From positions 14,324,608 through 14,388,607 of the forward strand of contig NC_060886.1 of assembly GCF_014805685.1 (NCBI RefSeq): 64,000 nucleotides of DNA, read 5' to 3'. Under the pieces are notes generated by a model. The model did no database searches, had not been told where the DNA came from, and saw only the letters and a program-made list of their open reading frames with translations. Of this stretch, positions 1 through 14,005 are shown one piece after another. The position numbers were made by a program, and so were the translations under genes. Position 1 is the first letter of the stretch; each line of letters begins with the position of its first letter. The DNA is from Silurus meridionalis (Eukaryota > Chordata > Actinopteri > Siluriformes > Siluridae).

Positions 1-522
1 TTTTTGCTGTGTGAATGAATACAGTGTAGACACTCATTTAGATCTTAATGATAACCAACCTAGCTGATAACATGACAAAGCAGTGAAAATGAGAAATGTG
101 ACAGGAATTGTGGATGCTAGAGGCAGTGTAGTAAAGAGGGACACAAGTGTAACAAACAATTAAAAAAAACAATTTGGAAAATAAAATAAAGACAGGGAAT
201 AAATACATAATTTAAACAGATGATTGTAGAGTCTCAGCCCAGACAGTATTATATTATAACTAGGGTACTTTTTTCAAGACCACACAGTCTTACAGCAAGT
301 GAACATTCCCACTTTAGCTGATATGTTTTGATTTATATTAATAATAAATCAGAATAGCTCCTGTCATAAGACATGTTGAGTGAAAAAAACTGACTGAAAA
401 GCTCAGTGTTCACAATGTTCACAAAAAGAATATCCGCAAGTTTCCTCTAGAAAGGTTTCTTCCCACAGGTCAGGCATTTTAGTTCTTTATTTTTAGAGCA
501 TTCCAAGTGTGTGCGTGTGTGC

Positions 523-570
<48 letters not shown>

Positions 571-2723
571 GTGTGTGTGTGAGTATTAATAATTACATCG
601 GTAGTAGATCATTACACGGATAACAAGGCATATGTTTCTGTGTATTACAGGTTTTGCAACTGAAAATCCAGCAACTTATCATTTATTGCTTTTCATTGAT
701 TATGTTAAACCAACATAAAGAGATTACTACAAAATATTCTGAGCATTCGGTTAACTTCTTTATATATGAGGTTTCCTGAAAAGCATACTGCCTGTATTGT
801 TTTCTTCTACTTGCCACGTCTCATATCTCTTCTCACGTGGACATGCACACAGACTGCACACACAGTGGGTGGATCATAACAGAGATACATTTTAGTCTTA
901 CGGTTTCAAAATTTCCCCTGATTAAAATCTAAACTTTTGACTTATCTTTAATTATGTCATAGCAAAGCCTCTGTCACAAAAACTGCTTTGTTTTTTCTTT
1001 CCAGGGCATATGAACATAATCTGCTTGCCATAACCAGCCCACACTTTGAAAAAAATGATGTTAAAGCTTCTAATGTTTCACAAAACACATTCATGATGAA
1101 AGCAATGTTTCATACCTAAACAAGGAAGAGACAGCTAGGGTAGAGAATGTGCCCATATCAGAGAACAAAGCAGTTACCTCACTGTCACTTACAAAAATGC
1201 ACCACAACGTGTACAACAGATTAAAATGCTTTTGATTAGGGAGATAAGATATAAAATATAAGCTGCACTTGTTAACTACAGGTTAACGTGTTTCATTATT
1301 GCACTGACAGTATTTGAATGTACCCATAAATAGATGGGTTCATATCTATTTAATTTTGATAGCTGAATAGGTCCTAAAATTTATTATAATCACTTATAAT
1401 AACTACATATTTGTCAAAGTGAAAATATTAAGCTTTCTTGAAATGGTTACCCTTGAAAAAGGTTTATATATCCATAATTAGTAATTGAAAATATATAATA
1501 CTGTGAAAAAATTCCTTTAAATATAGTGGAATACAATTAAAACTACCTACTAATCTTAAAACAGTAAAAAGTAATAATCTAAACAAAGTTATTATTTGGT
1601 GTGTCATTGCTTTGCCTTTCAAAATATAGCAATATAGAATCTTTTTTTTTATGTTTTTAAATTATTATTATTTTTTTGTGTGTGTAAAATGTTACAATCT
1701 CTTCTTACAAACAAAGATTTTTTGTATGTAATGTTTAAAAATCCGGACTGTTTTTACTAGTTTAATAAAGCAGAAAAAAATCTACCTGGACCCACCATTA
1801 AAGTCTACCCTGTGCAATAAGATTTTGAAAAATGTTCTCACTGTGTGCACAAGTTTTGCAGATCAATGACCTTTTATTTCACATTCTACAATAAAGCTAA
1901 GCAATTGTCATTTTTACAAATCACAGCTGGACTTGTCTAATTGAAAAAGGCCTGCAAATTATTAACCAATCAGGGAACTTCTGAAAAGGGAAGCAAGCCC
2001 ATCATTATAAATTAAAGTAAGTGATCATGTTCTCTCATTTTGTTTTACTGTTAAGAATCTTAAATGAGCTAATGAGTGCTGAAGTGTTCCATGTGGTTCA
2101 GATGAACACATGTTTATCCCCTGCACTAGTGAATTTCATAATAAACTTTGATGTGTCTAATTGGAGACAGAAATGCAGACCCCACTTGCTGTAAACTGGT
2201 AAATTATCAATAACAAATTCACATCTCTCTTTATTTAAAAATGCTAAGGTAAAAAAAAAAACCCAACCAACAAACAAATAAATAAACAAAAAAAGGATTG
2301 TGTACAAAATAGGCAGGGTTTGTGATTCTGTTATTTAGAGAGAGCTCTGTTGTACTGAAAGGCAACAGGATATCCTTTAGCTTCAGGAAGGACACAGCTA
2401 ATCAGGAAAACCACAGGCTCTAAATTGGGTCATTCTGCACACACTGCCCTTTTATACTAGATTGATCCCTATCTGATTAAGGCAAAGTCTAATTGGCAAT
2501 AAACACATTGATTAATAAACTCTAAGATCCCTCAAAATGATTTATCAGAGATAAGATTTAAATAGCTTAATCTTAAAGATGGATCTGATCTTAAAACTTA
2601 CCCCTGATTTCCACTTTGAAAAGCATGGTGGTCTTCACTGCTGAGGGTCCTGCATTATATTAATCCTTTGAACATTTGTATGCCAAACAGGATTCAAAGT
2701 TCAGCTTCAGTTACATGAGATAC
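1..2723. other. AT-rich noncoding DNA
   Basis: No open reading frame here resembles a protein family; the longest are short and low in complexity. The stretch contains a GT-rich microsatellite near 505-580. Its last part (about 2380-2620) is non-repetitive, with clustered TAAT/ATTA and GATA-like words, and is listed as a possible regulatory element in the findings. Confidence 0.6.
505..580. repeat. (GT)n microsatellite, interrupted
   Basis: A run of GT dinucleotides interrupted by GC, TT and TATA steps is read directly in the sequence. Confidence 0.9.
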
Positions 2724-3718
2724 CAGTGGCGGGCAGTCAGGGCCAGCAAAGTCTTCTCTGCTGGCCTAAACACTATCAGAAGCACTGACCTACATTTACA
2801 ACATAAATTCTAATATTTGGTCCATGAAATTGTATCAATTTATTCCCAACAGTTTATTCTCTTCATTTCATAGAGTTTCTCTTGGCTGCACTGCTTCCAG
2901 TATGTGTATATAGATGTTAAATTTTTTGTCCAATCAGATTTCAGCCTCTATATGCTGTCATGTCAATTTAATCTGCCCAGGGCCTTCAAAATCAATACTG
3001 CTGGCTCTTTTACCTTATTCTCTATTAGCAACAGGTCTGTTTCTTTAACAAAAATTTAGATTTCATATTCGCCTTACAAGGCCAGCTAGCTGGCCCAGAA
3101 TAGCGTCAGCATGTTTCCGTTCTCTGATTGGTCAGAAGGAAACTGTTACAGCCAAGTTCGACACATCAGAGTTATGCTTACGGAGGAAAAGAAATTGATT
3201 TGGTCTCGGACATACTTAAAAATACGTTTTCAAGAAAAGCTAGACATCGTGAAGAGGTCAGCCAACCCTGAAGCTAGCTAGCGTGTCTCAGCCCGGGAAA
3301 GGTTTATTCGCCAGTTCCAGACCAGTGAATACGAGCCGTACCACTGGATTACAGCCTCTGAGGAGCGGTGCACATTATAAGTCTGCATCTCTGGTGAGTA
3401 GGTTGTATTTTATTACATTTTTCATGTTTTTGTCATTTTATTAGACAAATATTGATTCTGAATTGCTCCAGATGATGTAGGTGGCACAGTTGCGGTTGTA
3501 GTGTAAAGGTTTGGAGCTTGCTTTAGTAAAAATAGTATTCACCCTCCATTTGTGAAATTCCTCTCTTTCTGTAATGCCACGCGTTGTTATATTTCGTTTT
3601 TTTATTTAGTATTGATGGTTTCTATAATTGCGATATGATAGTGGTGGTATTAAGAGGTGGATTGAGTCAGGTAAGTCCTCACTGAAGGCCCAGGTACCAA
3701 ATGCACAGCCCACCACTG
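2724..3718 (+). mobile_element. hAT-type DNA transposon copy with 8-bp target duplication
   Basis: The segment begins CAGTGGCGGGC and ends with the inverse of CAGTGGTGGGC, so the two ends form an imperfect terminal inverted repeat. The 8 bp just outside the left end (TGAGATAC, 2716-2723) match the 8 bp outside the right end (TGAAATAC, 3719-3726) except for one base. An 8-bp target duplication with CA-starting ends is typical of the hAT superfamily. Inside, around 3325-3378, a plus-strand reading (SEYEPYHWITASEERCTL) resembles the N-terminal zinc-finger region of hAT transposases before a stop. At about 995 bp with no intact transposase it is a deleted, non-autonomous copy. Confidence 0.78.
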
Positions 3719-6700
3719 TGAAATACAATAAGTCATTAGATTAAGAGCAATAGGCTTCTAGCTATATATATAGCTAGACAACAGCCTCTTTTGTTGCTTT
3801 AGAGCCCTGTCCCAGTCATGTTAAATGTTTCTCCATGGCCTGCCAGGTCAATAAACTTGCAGCAGTCTGTCTGCAGATGATTTGTTCCCCTAAAATAAAA
3901 TTGTTCATGACTGGAAAGGAGGGTGAGGGGTCATCAGAAAGGGATTAGTTGGAGAGTGTAATTTTTCACCAGAATCAGAAACAAGTTACAGTTCCAAAAA
4001 CACCAACGTCAGCACACATTGTCATAACTTCTGACTGAATTTAGTAACGGAAGCAGACTTATGGAAGAAATAACATTCATAGAAATCACTTCATTTATAA
4101 TCACTTGTGTCCCACAGTGCCAGACAAAAAAGTAGACATTTAATGTATGCAGGAAATAATAGTGCTTAATCTGGTCCAATGGTGTAAATCCAATACCATA
4201 CACTTACATTTGTCCTCATTTTAAGTGACAGATGATCATCATCTGTGTCTATTTTCAGAATAATCACAAAGCACAGCATCACTGCCAGTAAAAGGGATTT
4301 ACGATAAAAAAAACTAGAATCCTCATGACAGTATGTCATTTTTAAGAACCTGGCCACCTGGTAAATATGAATGGGGGAAAAAAAGAATAAAAGTTTATTA
4401 TCTAAAACCTTTGTTTGTCTCCTCCTGTTCAGCATTCTATTGCCCCTTGCAACCTTTGCCATACTCACCTGCTGCGAAAGTTATATTCGAAGTCTATATT
4501 ACTATTCTCTACAAAGCCTTTGGCTAACAAATAGAATTGCAAATCTCTTGTTTGCTTCAGATCATAGCTATATGTTTGCAAGCCTTGTCATTATAAAAGC
4601 AACATATATCCTGCCATTGTGCTTCGAATGCACATTTTAAATCCCTGAATCTGTTCAACCTGTTCTCAACTAGTATTTCATTAAAGGCAGTAGTTTATGT
4701 TTCTATATAATAGTATCTTGCCTGAGGAAAAATTCAACCTGATCCACACTGCCAGTCAACAATCTCTGAACACCTGAAGTTTCTTGTTATTACAGTTCAA
4801 TCACTATTATAGCCACAGAGCAAAATATTATGCTGAATACAGTAAGTGGTTAAATAAGGAAATGCATCTTTGTGGAATGTATTAAACTGTCACCTTCTGA
4901 TACTATTGAAACTGCAATTATTTTTATCATTAAAGGCAGGAATGCTTTGAGGGTAAAGAAGTTAACCCTAAAAATATATAGAGTTCATACACAATGGTAA
5001 AGATTTTAGTCATTTAATGATTGTTATGAAAATATAGTACTTTCCACAAAATGTTTGATTAATAAAATTTAATAATAAACCACTTCTCATGTAATCTCAC
5101 TTCTCATGAAAACAAGATTTTTGAAATATTAGGTATATTTTACTATCAATTTATTGTTTTAAGGTTGGTAATGGAGGTGAATCTACAACAGTCAGAAAGA
5201 CATAGTCCACTGGACACTTTTACATGGCTGTGAAGTTCACCCAGAGGTGTTCAAAAGAAGAGGTACTTTATGGAGGCTGGCTTAGAACAAAAATGCATTG
5301 TAATGAATGTGGAGCTCATGTTCAGATTTGGCTCATGTGACCTATTCTTAGATGTAATGGAAGGCAGAATTCTGCATGCCCTCTTGCATAAAATGCTTGT
5401 CTATTACAGGGTCAATTATACACAAATATTATGGGGATGTGAACCTTCATGATTGCATGGCCTCCCACACAGGTGAATGATACTCAGATACGGATAATTA
5501 CATTAGTGAATCAAACCTTGCAAGCTAGTACGTTATATGTAGTATGATACACATTTTACTAAAGACATACTATTAGTTAAAACATGTCTAAGGAATGTTT
5601 TGTACTCTTGTTCTTATATCTGACTCCCTTTTGTAGTTATTAGTGGAATGTGTGGAATGGAATTGCAACATATCATATGTGACAGAGCAATAAATGAGAA
5701 AAAATACTAACATGCTGAGACTCAGATTGTTTCAGGATTGTTAGGATTTATTTGAAATAATGGCTTTTGCGGTTGGTTTTATATATCCTCTGTATCTACC
5801 CAGTCATTAAATCTCACACTGTTTAGAGTGCTGCTTTAAAGGAGGTGTTTTTTTTGTGTCTGGTGTTTTCTGTAGTGCATGCAGAAGGAATGATCTCTTA
5901 GTGCATTCATTGACATTGTAGTGAAATGAAACCAGACTCTTGTACTCAAAATCTCTCACGTGTCCTCCACAGTGGCACGCGATATAATGAGATCCAATGT
6001 GAAGGACTTGCAGGTGCTTTCTGCCCCCTAATTCCCATACCTGGAAGGGCACCAAAGGGCATGGACACCCTACACGCCTATTGAGCAGCTCAACTTGTTG
6101 GCCCGGCCCTCTCTATAGGATCCCTTGCCCCACTGGCAGCTTGACAATGCGCATCACTATCACGGTACATCTATTCAAACCTGGGTGGGACGCACTAGCC
6201 ATAAAAGCACCTGTCACTTTGATGGGAGTTATCATAAAAACACCTTTATGATACCAGGAAAAAAGACACAGGAAGTCTTCCACTCTTTGGAAGTGCTCAA
6301 ATCCAGCTCTATAAGAGCAGATTGAACCATAGAAACTGAAGCCGCCTTTCACCTGTCATTATTCAACTTTGTGGAAAATGCATAGCCTTATGTGGAGATT
6401 GTAGCATATTTTCTTTGCCAGATTGTTGTCATCTTTATGTGCCCTGGAAAACATTTCAGAAATTTGTTCATGGTGAAAACGTTTGATGTTGGGGCTCCTA
6501 ATCAAATGTTTTTTTTTTTTTTTCAAGATGAATACCTTTGTGTTTAATTGAACAGAGTGATGCATGCAGTCATTACGTAAGAATCACATGCTCAGTGGAC
6601 TGGCCTTGTGACTTGGGCTGTTTCGACAGGCCCCACTGCATCCACTGTCCTCTTCTTCATGTTCATTGGTCAGGAACATTGCTTTCACTCTATGCAAGTA

Positions 6701-9700
6701 ACAAGGTAATTAATTTGCTTCTTTTATTGCCATCTACAACATAATGCCCTTTATTCAGAAGTCTGGTTGTTGCACCATGTGGGGTTGAGATGCAGTACAA
6801 AACCTTATAAGTCAGTTTGAGGCATCACTTTGTATTTATTCTTTAACTCCAGCTTTAAGTGTAGCTGAATATTCAGAGTAAATGAAATAGAATATATTGT
6901 TGCTGCAATTTAATATGTGAATCATAATTGTACCATGTTATTATAAACTTGGAACTACAGTAATGGAGATTTAAAGATGTACTTTAGTAACAAATGTGTT
7001 TTTGTTTAACACTCAGCAATAAAATCATTCAGCCTTACATAAAGTAATGTGTTTTTGGACTGTAACATCATTTATAAGGTCTTACATCGAATGCTGCAAA
7101 ATGTTTTGTATAGTGTATTTATAGTGAATTTGTTCCAATGTAAGCTCGGGAAAATAGCAGGAAATATGTCATCATTCTTTTTAGTAGTGTAATAAATTTT
7201 GGCAGGGTAAAACTGTAACGATCACCCTAAAATAACAAACTCTCTAATATCCCTTAGGAAACCAAAATATCTTCATTTAGAACCTGAATAGTCACAATAT
7301 ATACACAATATGCATCTATGTCTGTCAGATGTCAGAGCCGTTTGTTTGATTGTGGGAAAAAAATGAATGTCATAAACTAGCTCATAACATAAAAAGTGCA
7401 CAAATGTAGCATTTTATTTGGAGGAAAATGTTTTTAATCATGTTTTTAATGTTCCCAAACAAGGTGTGACCTCTCAGTGTTTTACTTTCCTGCTATTAAA
7501 ACTTTGTAGGGTTTTAATACTGAGCTCTAAATTTCAGCACTAGTATGATTGCAAAAATGGACACATTTATGTACTAAAACAGTGTGACACAGATCAAGTG
7601 GGACGCATTTATTTACAGACAAATTATTTTTTATTAAAATCATAAAGATGATTGTGTTGCATACATGTTTAATTCTCAATTAAACTCTATAATAAGTTCA
7701 ATGTTGCCTTTATTCTTTTAAATACAACAAAATTGTCTGTCTTAAAACCTATGGAAGAACAATGCCACAAATAAAAACGTAAATAGTTGAACTTCATGCA
7801 TGATTTGCCCTGGTTAGTTAATTCGATTTATTTTTCAATTCTCTAAATGCAATAGTTCTAAAAAGAAGATGATTTTAACAATGCAAGATTCTAGTAGATC
7901 CTTGTGAATCACTCGTGTCATATAAATGCAAGTTAGTGCCTCATCATCTGAACCACAGAAAGCCTGGGGCCAGCTCCTTATTGGTCCAAAAACGATGGAT
8001 TGTGTGCTTGAAATGTTAGAGGTCTTAACCTTATTGACCTTTCTGGACCTGGCCCCTAATACATGTTGCCTCAATAGCAGTAACAGAATGGTTAAACATA
8101 TGTCAAGGGTAATCAAGGTTTACATGCACCTGACCTGATATAATCCTCTTTGAAAAGGCTTTCCAACTGTTTACCATTGTTCACAATGACTATGCAAGTA
8201 AAGAAGCTTCACAAGGTGCAAATGATTTATTGGCCCTATAACCACCACATAAAATATCCCTTGAACTTCAAGTAAAGAGAACAAATACAAGGAAAAAAGG
8301 TACTCATGAGCCACAAGCACTAAACTTCACTTAAAAAAATCTTCCTTAACTCCAAATTTTAATTCAATGTAATATATTCTTTATAAAAGAGAAAGAGTGA
8401 GTGAGTGAGAGAAAGACAGAGAACCTGAGACAGAGAAGAACAATGTGATGTTTTATGTTGTTGCATTCATTCTTGCGATCAAAACTACTTTTTTTTTATT
8501 CTATAAGCCCTGCATATGAGCATTCATATATAATCTTGGCTTTCCAGAATAAAACACAGACTCACAAACATTCAGCTTCAGTATAGCATTTTCATGGAGA
8601 CTAGCCTTGCATGTCTGCCAACGGTCATTTTAATGCACTGAAGGTCAAAGGATTAGTGCTGCTCAGGTCACCTAACTTGCACCACATTGATAGTATGAAT
8701 TGTATAACGAGGTCAATGAGGAAGAGCTGGCAGTGCCTCAGTGTGAGCTTTAGCCCCCTCCCTTCATCTCTTAGGGCAGCAGCAATCATGCAGAACTTAT
8801 GTGAACACTGCAACATGTGAGCTCGTCGATTTAAGGATAGGATATATGAATGACAATAGCTTAAACTGAACATAAAACAGTTTAATATATATATATATAT
8901 ATATATATAGATAAGCAGATTTATATATATATTTTATATTTTATAAATATATAGATTTATATTTATTTATATATGTGTATATGTTATAAATAAATAAATA
9001 CATTATATATACTAGAATATACCAGCAGTAATCTTACAAAAAAGCAGGCTTATATTTTCATGTACCAAAAATTTTATGTTTCCTCATTATATTCCTAACT
9101 TTACTTGCACCTACCAAGTTACTGAAACATGATTTCAGTGACTTCTCAAGATGTATTCCTTTCTTGTCACATGCACTTATGTCTGCTAAGGAAGCCATTA
9201 TTCATTTAACTATTTGTAGGCTCAGCCTTGGAGATATGCATGAAAAGCCTATCTAACCAAGTGGACTAATGGCTGAACACACCTACCTGAGCAGAGAATC
9301 AGTTCATTATCTGAGCCAGCTGGATGAGCAATTAAAGATAATCTTGTATCAGCATTTAAGAAATCACCATGGACCTTACAAACAGTTCCAAAATATTCAT
9401 AGCTTTAAATGTTCTACACCAAGCATAATAAATGTACTTAAACAATTTAATTTTAGTAAAACTATACCGATAGCCTATATTACATATACACATGTATATT
9501 TAAGATATTTTTAATTTTGTTCTCATTTTGTTTATTTGAGTGTTTTGTAAAACATATAGGAACCTGTTACACATTTTGCCAATGGGTGTTGGACTTCTTC
9601 CAGCACATTTTGAGGAAGTTTAGGCCTGTTTCTTTGAAGCTGTACCTATCCTGCTGAGTCATTCCCTCAGGTCAACATTTGCTATCAAAGTTGTTGGAAA

Positions 9701-9836
9701 GGTGAGATGATGTCACTGTTATGAAGCTCTCTGGGTGCTAAAGAAGACAGAAGAGAGAGTGGGTCTTGAATAGAGTGCAAACCTGATGTCATGTCTTTTG
9801 AATCATGACTTTTATCTGTTCAGAACAATGCCTGTG
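3719..9836. other. Gene-free AT-rich interval
   Basis: Both strands show only short, unconserved reading frames. The interval includes a TA-rich repeat at 8882-8990. Several non-repetitive patches, such as about 5930-6530 and 9190-9390, have the mixed composition of conserved noncoding DNA, but no gene can be supported. Confidence 0.5.
8882..8912. repeat. (TA)n microsatellite
   Basis: An alternating TA run is visible directly and is followed by degenerate TA/TTTA sequence to about 9010. Confidence 0.9.
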
Positions 9837-9953
9837 TTCTCTTCTCTTCTCTTCTCTTCTCTTCTCTTCTCTTCTCTTCTCTTCTCTTCTTTTCTTTTCT
9901 TTTCTTTTCTTTTCTTTTCTTTTCTTCTCTTCTCTTCTCTTCTCTTCTCTTCT
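9837..9953. repeat. Pentanucleotide TTCTC / TTTTC polypyrimidine tract
   Basis: About 117 bp are pure pyrimidine on the plus strand. A block of TTCTC units is followed by TTTTC units and then TTCTC units again. The symmetry makes it a near mirror repeat. It creates lysine/arginine/glutamate-rich and serine/leucine/phenylalanine-rich spurious reading frames on both strands, which are not genes. Confidence 0.92.
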
Positions 9954-12900
9954 TTGCTACAACCAACATGGGAATATCCAAATATATGAATGGACTCCAT
10001 GTATCTATTGTATTCATACATGTATCTGTAGGAATAAAACCAGTCTGTGATTTTCTTCAATTACTAAAATGAGGTAATAATCAACTGTATATGCATTATT
10101 ATGCATTATTAATATATGCATTATTTTTTTTAATTAGTCCACAGCCGAAGAAGGGGCACCTTAGGACATTGTGAGCATGTTCTTCAAGGTTTCTCTTGCC
10201 CTTTCCAGTGTAAACTAAATTCCAAGCCATTGAGGGAAAATTAATGTGCATATTCTGTGCTATTTGATCCACTTTAGAAGAATATAGATCGGGTTTCTGT
10301 GGTTGCAGCACGAAACAATTTGTAAAGAAATAATCTGTAAACAACCTCATTCGTTTAACCTAAATTGAAAGGATTCTAAGAAAATCCTTGTCAGTGGAAT
10401 TCTTTATTCAGTGTTTAACTCAATTTAGTGTAAAATCTCTTACTGAATTGTAGATATAAACTAATTAAAACAGCGTGATCTCTGAGGTTTACTGTTAAAA
10501 ACAATAGCAGTAGAATAATTGCCTAGGAAAATATTATTTTAAGTTAAGTGGCATGTATATACCTTTACAATACTTCACTAAACCACTTTTATCTTTTTAT
10601 TTATTAAATAAAACAAACAAAACAGTACACACCACTGAAAATCGGATGAAGTTCATTTGCAGCACAGTTTGAAAAAAAAAAAATTGCTAATAATGTTTTA
10701 TGCTGATTATTTTTATCTGGTTAACACAACTTCAATTTTAATCTTCATTGCTTTTTAAAAATGTTTTAGTAAGTTCTTTCATGCTGTACAAAATATATAG
10801 AAGTATAAGTAAAAGTGGGGTCTATTAAAAACTAGACATAAAAAATTATCCAAAACAATTAACATATACAAACAAATAAAAATTTGAAAGCCATAGTTCA
10901 CAGTAAATATTGCAAAGTTCCAGTCCACAGTCAATAGACATACTGCCCTTTTATGTGCATCCATTATTTATTTCTGTGTCTGAGATGTGCCATATAAGCA
11001 CATCCAGTCTAAAATGCTTAAATGTAACTTGAATCTACTTGTGTCTTGTTATAGTTTTAAGGTCAAAATTAAGCAGCATCTACAGATTAAAGTAAACTTG
11101 ATGACTGTATTTCCAGTATGCAATGGTCAGGAATTCAAATACTCATGTTAACAAACACAAATATACATGTTAAACTGTATAACTAACAGTACATACTTTA
11201 CAATGGCATATATAGTATATAGTATGCAAAAATATTTCTTACATCGTCAGCCAATCATGTTATACAAGGCATCCAGGTCTTCTTCTTGTTTAATCCGTGT
11301 TTCTTATCGTTTCCTAATTTGAACAATGATCTCCGATTCTTTCATGATCCAGATAGAAATTTATAATACTAAACCAGTGGTTGTGGAAAGACCCCACAAG
11401 TCTCTATAAAAATTATTTTGGTTTGATTAAATATTCAGCCTTGGCCCTGCAACCTGTAGCCACAAGCTAATCAAAAACTTTAACGGGGCTTCCAGGGCAA
11501 CAACAAAAACCCTTACAATTATTTGAAATAAATGTTTAGAGTTTCTTGTGCAGCATGAGACAGTGGCTTAATGCAGACATCATGAACATTGCCAAAATTA
11601 GTATTGTGCCTTCTAGTCAGGATTAAAAACAGGACTTTAGAAGACATTAAAAAGACAATATTAAAGGGAGCACTGACAAAAAGAACAAAAAGTCTAAGTG
11701 TTAAGACTACCAATTTTGAGCTAATCCCAAAATGTTTGTTTACATAGTGAGATCAAAGACTTAAAGGGTAGAAATCCTGTTACTGATCTCTTAAAAAACA
11801 AAAAAGATGTGAGCTTGTGTCTAGCTATCTTCTGATGTGTCTAGCAATTTTCTAATTATAGTTTGACATAAATAGTACTGTTACACAATTTGAATCAATT
11901 TGGCAAAGTGGTGTTTAATTTATTAAACAGATTAACAAATGCTTTATGAGACATAAAAAAATGTTTTAGTAGATTGATTATTTGATTGATTCTACCTATC
12001 AGTACATTCTTTGTTGCTGATAAGTAAAGTTAAATGCTACGAGCTCCTTCTTCTTTAATCGCACAGTGATTACATGATGCTAATTTAATAATTATACAGT
12101 AATGTCAGTAGTTCTTATAAGAGCTACAACATGCTTAGATAAGAAAGGTACATTGCTACTGAACTGTCAGTATATTTGCTATCTGAACACGATGTGATGG
12201 GAAATCCCTGCTGTTCCTTTCCTTACATATATTTTCTTTTAAGAGGTCCTGGTGAAAGACAATATATGCACTGTGGTAGATCTCATCTTTACCCTACTCA
12301 GCAGTGTTTCATCACTAAGCAAATTTCTATTGCTTGCTTATTTCCTGTATCATTTATTTATATGTCACTTGGGAGAGAGAGAGGTTTTGCAAGAACAGGC
12401 AAACTTCCAGCCATAAGGACTGTGCAGGTGTATGAGCAGCCTGGCATGTTCCACTGTGGCTTTACCAATTAGCCATGCTTCAATACCATCTCGGTCAGAG
12501 GCCACTGAGGCTGCTTTAGTCACCCTATATTATCCGATTTCAGGGTGTAGTAAGTTGCCAAGACATTAATCTGCTTCCTAATAAATATGTCATGCTCCTA
12601 TTATTCCAACACATAAGGAATTAGTTACAATGCCACATCATAGGGGATGTGCAAGAACAGAGAACTGATCATGCTCTGCTCAGAAAATAAACTCCATTTG
12701 AAGTCAGCATGTTGAATCATGGGACCATCAATGGAGACAGCAGCTACCATTTGTAAACAAGCTGGAGATTAGTGGAACTCATCAGACTTGGGGTTCAAAG
12801 CTGGAGGCAAAGAGCAAAGTCCACAAAGGAGGGATGAAAGAAGTGCAGGATGCCACTGAAAAGAACAATAATCACCTGCCTCTAAGCTAACCTGCTGTTA

Positions 12901-14005
12901 AATGAGGGCCATGCGGGCTAATTTGTGTCCTCCTGCATCCACTGAGTCAGTCCCACATTTTCACACCTGAGTATGTCAGCACCGCATGAGTAGGGACGGC
13001 ACAGGTGGGACTTAATGGTCAGGAGTGTAAAGTTCAACTGAGTTTGCTGCTTAGCTTTGCAGTTTCACAAGCAACACTGCTTCTCACTCAAGAAGGATTA
13101 TGTAAAGTTAAATGCATCATATATAATAATAATAACACAAAATTACCTTGAGGTGTAAGCTAGGATTATATAGCTCAAAATATCTCTTGAAAACATTAAA
13201 GAAATTGCTTCCTGGTTGACTTGCCTTGAAAGACTGGAACGCTCTATGGCTTAGATGTCATAGATCTGCCCCGGGCAGCACGCCTGAAACGCTCCGTCTC
13301 CCCTGAGTACTAAACACCTGGCGCTCGTTAACCATGGGCGATTTAAACATGCCTCAAACTCATCTCTTTGCAAAGTCTTGGTTCTACTATAAACTTTTGC
13401 CACTCCGTTGCTTTGTATTGTCACTTTTGCCCTTTATTTTTGTTCCTTGCTTAATTGTTTTGTGTTTACACAATATATTGTCTTGCATTAGTGTCTGTCA
13501 GTGTGTCTTGTGTTACATCAGAGGAGAGTTTTGAAGTAGTTACCTTTACTTCAAGGCTCTTTTAGGTCACTCTCCCTTAGATATTCTCATCTCTCAGTTA
13601 GGTGATAAAAACCTCAGCAAACACAACTGCAGTGTTTGAATAACGACCCTTTTATTGACATGCTTCCTCACATGTGGTTTCGTCATTATATTACATGTGG
13701 TTAACCAAAATAGATCTTAGATACAGCAGACTGTGGTTAGTGTTGTAACATTATTTTGTGCAAAGTGCCATTTTCCTAATTATCCAGTTTGGGTTATGAA
13801 TCAAAAGACATATGGAGACAACATTATGGCTTTAAGTTTTGTGTTTCTCTTTGTGTTTCTTTTGAACATTTGATACTGTTGACTATTAAATACAACATTT
13901 AATTTATTCTTTATATAACCTCATTGAAAAAGCCCACTAGCCCTCTAGCTCTGTAAATTACACTTGTACTCTGGAGCAGAATTAAAACAGGTGCTTTTAG
14001 CATAT
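9954..14005. other. Gene-free interval
   Basis: No recognisable coding exon was found. A non-repetitive patch at about 12600-13030 looks like possible regulatory sequence; the rest is AT-rich with no feature I can name. Confidence 0.5.

Noticed and set aside
9812..10060. Lysine/arginine/glutamate-rich proteins on the minus strand
   Set aside because: They are translations of the TTCTC/TTTTC microsatellite.
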